From DATHZQ01 sp035458525 (GTDB lineage Bacteria > Actinomycetota > Acidimicrobiia > Spongiisociales > UBA5794), in assembly GCA_035458525.1 (NCBI GenBank), contig DATHZQ010000019.1, positions 1-64,000 on the forward strand: a DNA stretch of 64,000 nt, read 5' to 3'. Positions 62,465-64,000 of the stretch are shown here, piece after piece. Position 1 is the stretch's first letter. Every line of letters begins with the position of its first letter. The translations under genes were made by a program, and so were the position numbers. The notes beneath the pieces were generated by a model that saw nothing but the letters and a program-made list of their open reading frames with translations, made no database searches and was not told the origin of the DNA.

Positions 62465-63286
62465 CTACCCGTCTTTCGCAACGGTCAACCGGATCTGCGG
62501 CTCGCCGCGGCGCTGGCGCACCACGATGATCACCGCGCCAATCGCCATCGCCCCCAGTGCCACCCATGCGTTGCGGGAGAGGCCCAGGAACCGGAAGGTG
62601 GTATCCGTTCGCAACAGCTCCGTGAGGAAGCGGATGAACCCGTACATCACGAGGTAGACGCCGATCGACGCACCGCGGGCCAACTTCCCCTTGCGCTCGA
62701 GCCAGAGGATGGTGGGCACCAGGATGAACGCATTCCACAACGACTCGTAGAGAAATGTCGGGTGGAAGGTGCTGGCTCCGGCGTACTCGGCGGGTCGGTT
62801 GTCGAGCTCGATCTCGAGTCCCCAGGGCCGGTCGGTCGGGGTCCCGAACAGCTCCTGATTGAAGTAGTTGCCCCACCGCCCTATCGCTTGCGCAAGCGGC
62901 AAGCCAACGGCCGCAGCATCGGCGAACGCCCACGGATCTCCGCCGGCCCGGCGCACCATCACCACGGCCGTGATCGCCCCGACGGTGAGACCACCGAACA
63001 AGGCCAAGCCCCCTTCCCAGATGAAGAGGACCGAGTACCAGCGGCCCTCGAACCGGGATAGGTGCGTCGAGACGTAGGCCAGCCGGGCGCCGAGAAACCC
63101 GAGCACCACAGTCCACACGATGATCCGATCGAGGATCGCTGCGTTCTCTCCAAAACGGGCGTAGCGGCGGGTGATGACGGCGGCCGCGACGAAGACACCG
63201 ATGGCGATCAAGATGCCGTAGACGTGGATGTCCACCGGCCCCAGCGTGAACTCGCTGAAGGATGGAGACGGAATCGACGAGATCAT
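62465..63286 (-). CDS. lgt: Prolipoprotein diacylglyceryl transferase
   Basis: A 273-residue Lgt with seven helices. The signature GRWGNYFNQELFG and the following TFHPTFLYESLWNAF are intact; the essential Arg of GRWGN and the HPxxLYE motif are present. It transfers diacylglycerol to the lipobox cysteine of the many lipoproteins predicted in this window. A second Lgt-like gene lies upstream at 63424. Confidence 0.95.
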   Translation of the reverse strand: MISSIPSPSFSEFTLGPVDIHVYGILIAIGVFVAAAVITRRYARFGENAAILDRIIVWTVVLGFLGARLAYVSTHLSRFEGRWYSVLFIWEGGLALFGGLTVGAITAVVMVRRAGGDPWAFADAAAVGLPLAQAIGRWGNYFNQELFGTPTDRPWGLEIELDNRPAEYAGASTFHPTFLYESLWNAFILVPTILWLERKGKLARGASIGVYLVMYGFIRFLTELLRTDTTFRFLGLSRNAWVALGAMAIGAVIIVVRQRRGEPQIRLTVAKDG

Positions 63287-63309
63287 CAGACCCGCCAGCC
63301 TATCTCGGG

Positions 63310-63420
63310 TCAGGCACTCTGCCTCTGGCTCAGTCCGATCCGCTTTCCGTCCGGGTCGCGCAACGCAGCGAGCCGTACATCGTTGGTGAAGGGGATGGCC
63401 GTGTCGAGGTCTGCGTCCAC
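63310..63420 (-). pseudogene. VOC/glyoxalase C-terminal remnant
   Basis: About 36 residues read IPFTNDVRLAALRDPDGKRIGLSQRQ before a stop. The RDPDGKRIGL part is the typical end of a vicinal-oxygen-chelate domain. The remainder is missing. It starts three bases after the stop of the Lgt-like gene. Confidence 0.55.
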
Positions 63421-63423
63421 CGG

Positions 63424-63999
63424 TCAGGCGTCCGGCGGCGGAGTGGCCTCGAGGCTCTGCTCCGGGTCGTGCTCCTGCGCTCCATCGATCGGAGCATCGG
63501 CACCGGCGTCGGCATCGGCAATCGCCAGGGGCTCACCAGCAGACTCTGCCTGGTAGATCGCATCCTGGTCCGCAGACACGACCGGGTTGCGGCGCCACAG
63601 CAAGAACAGGAGAACTCCGATCGCAGACACCGCGAGGGCACCCCACTGGCTGCCGGTGAACGGACCCATGACGGAATCGGCGATGGCCTCGACGACCCGA
63701 CCGTCGTTCAGCTCGACGCCGTCCCGGGCTGCACCAAGGCGAGTGAAGTCGATGAAGAATCGCTGCAGGCCGTACCAGATGGCCCAAAAGGAGAACAGCT
63801 GCCCGTAGTGGCGAGTCGCCCAGTTGCGCCGCAGCCAGAGGATGACGCCGAAGAGGATGGCGGCGCCGACGAGGTCGTACAGCGCCGTGTGGTGATAGGT
63901 CCCGCAGATACCGTCGATTGCCTGCTCGACGGTGCACTCGAGAATGTCGTGCTGAGGCGAGACGTCGTCGCCGGGTGTGATGGTGTAGCCGAGGAAGAA
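63424..63999 (-). CDS. Lgt-like protein, C-terminal part (5' end outside window)
   Basis: 191 residues to the stop at 63424, open at the window edge. TYHHTALYDLVGAAILFGVILWL parallels the HPxFLYE stretch of Lgt with His-His-Thr-Ala; further helices (LFSFWAIWYGLQRFFIDFTRLG) follow, and a final acidic tail rich in Ala, Asp and Glu. A paralogue of the complete lgt next to it. The catalytic GRWGN region would be beyond the window. Confidence 0.8.
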   Translation of the reverse strand, partial: FFLGYTITPGDDVSPQHDILECTVEQAIDGICGTYHHTALYDLVGAAILFGVILWLRRNWATRHYGQLFSFWAIWYGLQRFFIDFTRLGAARDGVELNDGRVVEAIADSVMGPFTGSQWGALAVSAIGVLLFLLWRRNPVVSADQDAIYQAESAGEPLAIADADAGADAPIDGAQEHDPEQSLEATPPPDA

Positions 64000-64000
64000 G

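Overview
The window is GC-rich bacterial chromosome. It shows frequent GTG/TTG starts, strong Shine-Dalgarno sites, short intergenic gaps, and many lipoproteins whose lipobox is followed by a Thr/Ser-rich linker. The dnaK-grpE-dnaJ-hspR cluster with a MerR-type HspR, F420/PPOX-type oxidases, DUF1876, DUF427 and DUF3179 proteins, and a split LigD system point to Actinomycetota. I infer an acidimicrobial lineage (Ilumatobacter-like) from the TTT-rich lipoprotein linkers; this is inference. I see no prophage, insertion sequence, CRISPR array, rRNA or tRNA. The region reads as a housekeeping and accessory mosaic with several decayed genes.

Layout. 0-10 kb: a doubtful hypothetical gene, an NHEJ-type polymerase (LigD PolDom) and, 3 kb further on the other strand, an ATP-dependent DNA ligase. 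Between and beyond them are lipoproteins, a ROK sugar kinase, a PIN-domain remnant, a Na/Pi cotransporter and a sugar nucleotidyltransferase. 10-15 kb: a fadI-fadJ beta-oxidation operon and a PPOX oxidase. 15-22.5 kb: secreted and lipid-anchored proteins (Spondin_N, META, DUF3179), an amidase, an HpaI-type aldolase and rpiA. 22.6-27.5 kb: gcvP under a tandem glycine riboswitch, a type II NADH dehydrogenase and a thioesterase. 27.5-30.7 kb: an ECF sigma/anti-sigma pair divergent from an AhpD-like gene that reads through one in-frame UGA at the CxxC position. This is a strong selenoprotein candidate. 30.7-39.7 kb: a frameshifted glycosidase-like lipoprotein, racemase, aminotransferase, secreted proteins, a GH13 alpha-glucanase lipoprotein and a Kelch lipoprotein. 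39.8-43.6 kb: the Hsp70 operon. 45-50 kb: a doubly broken mscL, archease with an EamA transporter, and divergent lutABC. 51.5-54 kb: clpB. 55-60 kb: DUF1876, a baeRF3 protein, a heme-type membrane protein, a BNR-repeat protein with a MoaD/ThiS-like partner, and DUF4230. 60-62 kb: a PadR regulator, an NfeD fusion and an SPFH protein in one operon behind a palindrome-rich promoter. 62.4-64 kb: lgt and the C-terminal part of a second Lgt-like gene cut by the window edge.

How parts work together. Heat-shock control is probably shared: HAIR-like inverted repeats lie before dnaK and clpB, with a third before 54457. Glycine catabolism is controlled by ligand sensing at the RNA level. The PadR-NfeD-SPFH cluster looks like an autoregulated membrane-stress module. 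The ECF/anti-sigma pair, whose extracytoplasmic part carries two CxxCGR repeats, sits back-to-back with the putative seleno-peroxidase and may form a redox-responsive unit (inference). Hairpin repeat families occupy several intergenic spaces (14.1, 22.5, 44.0 and 62.3 kb).
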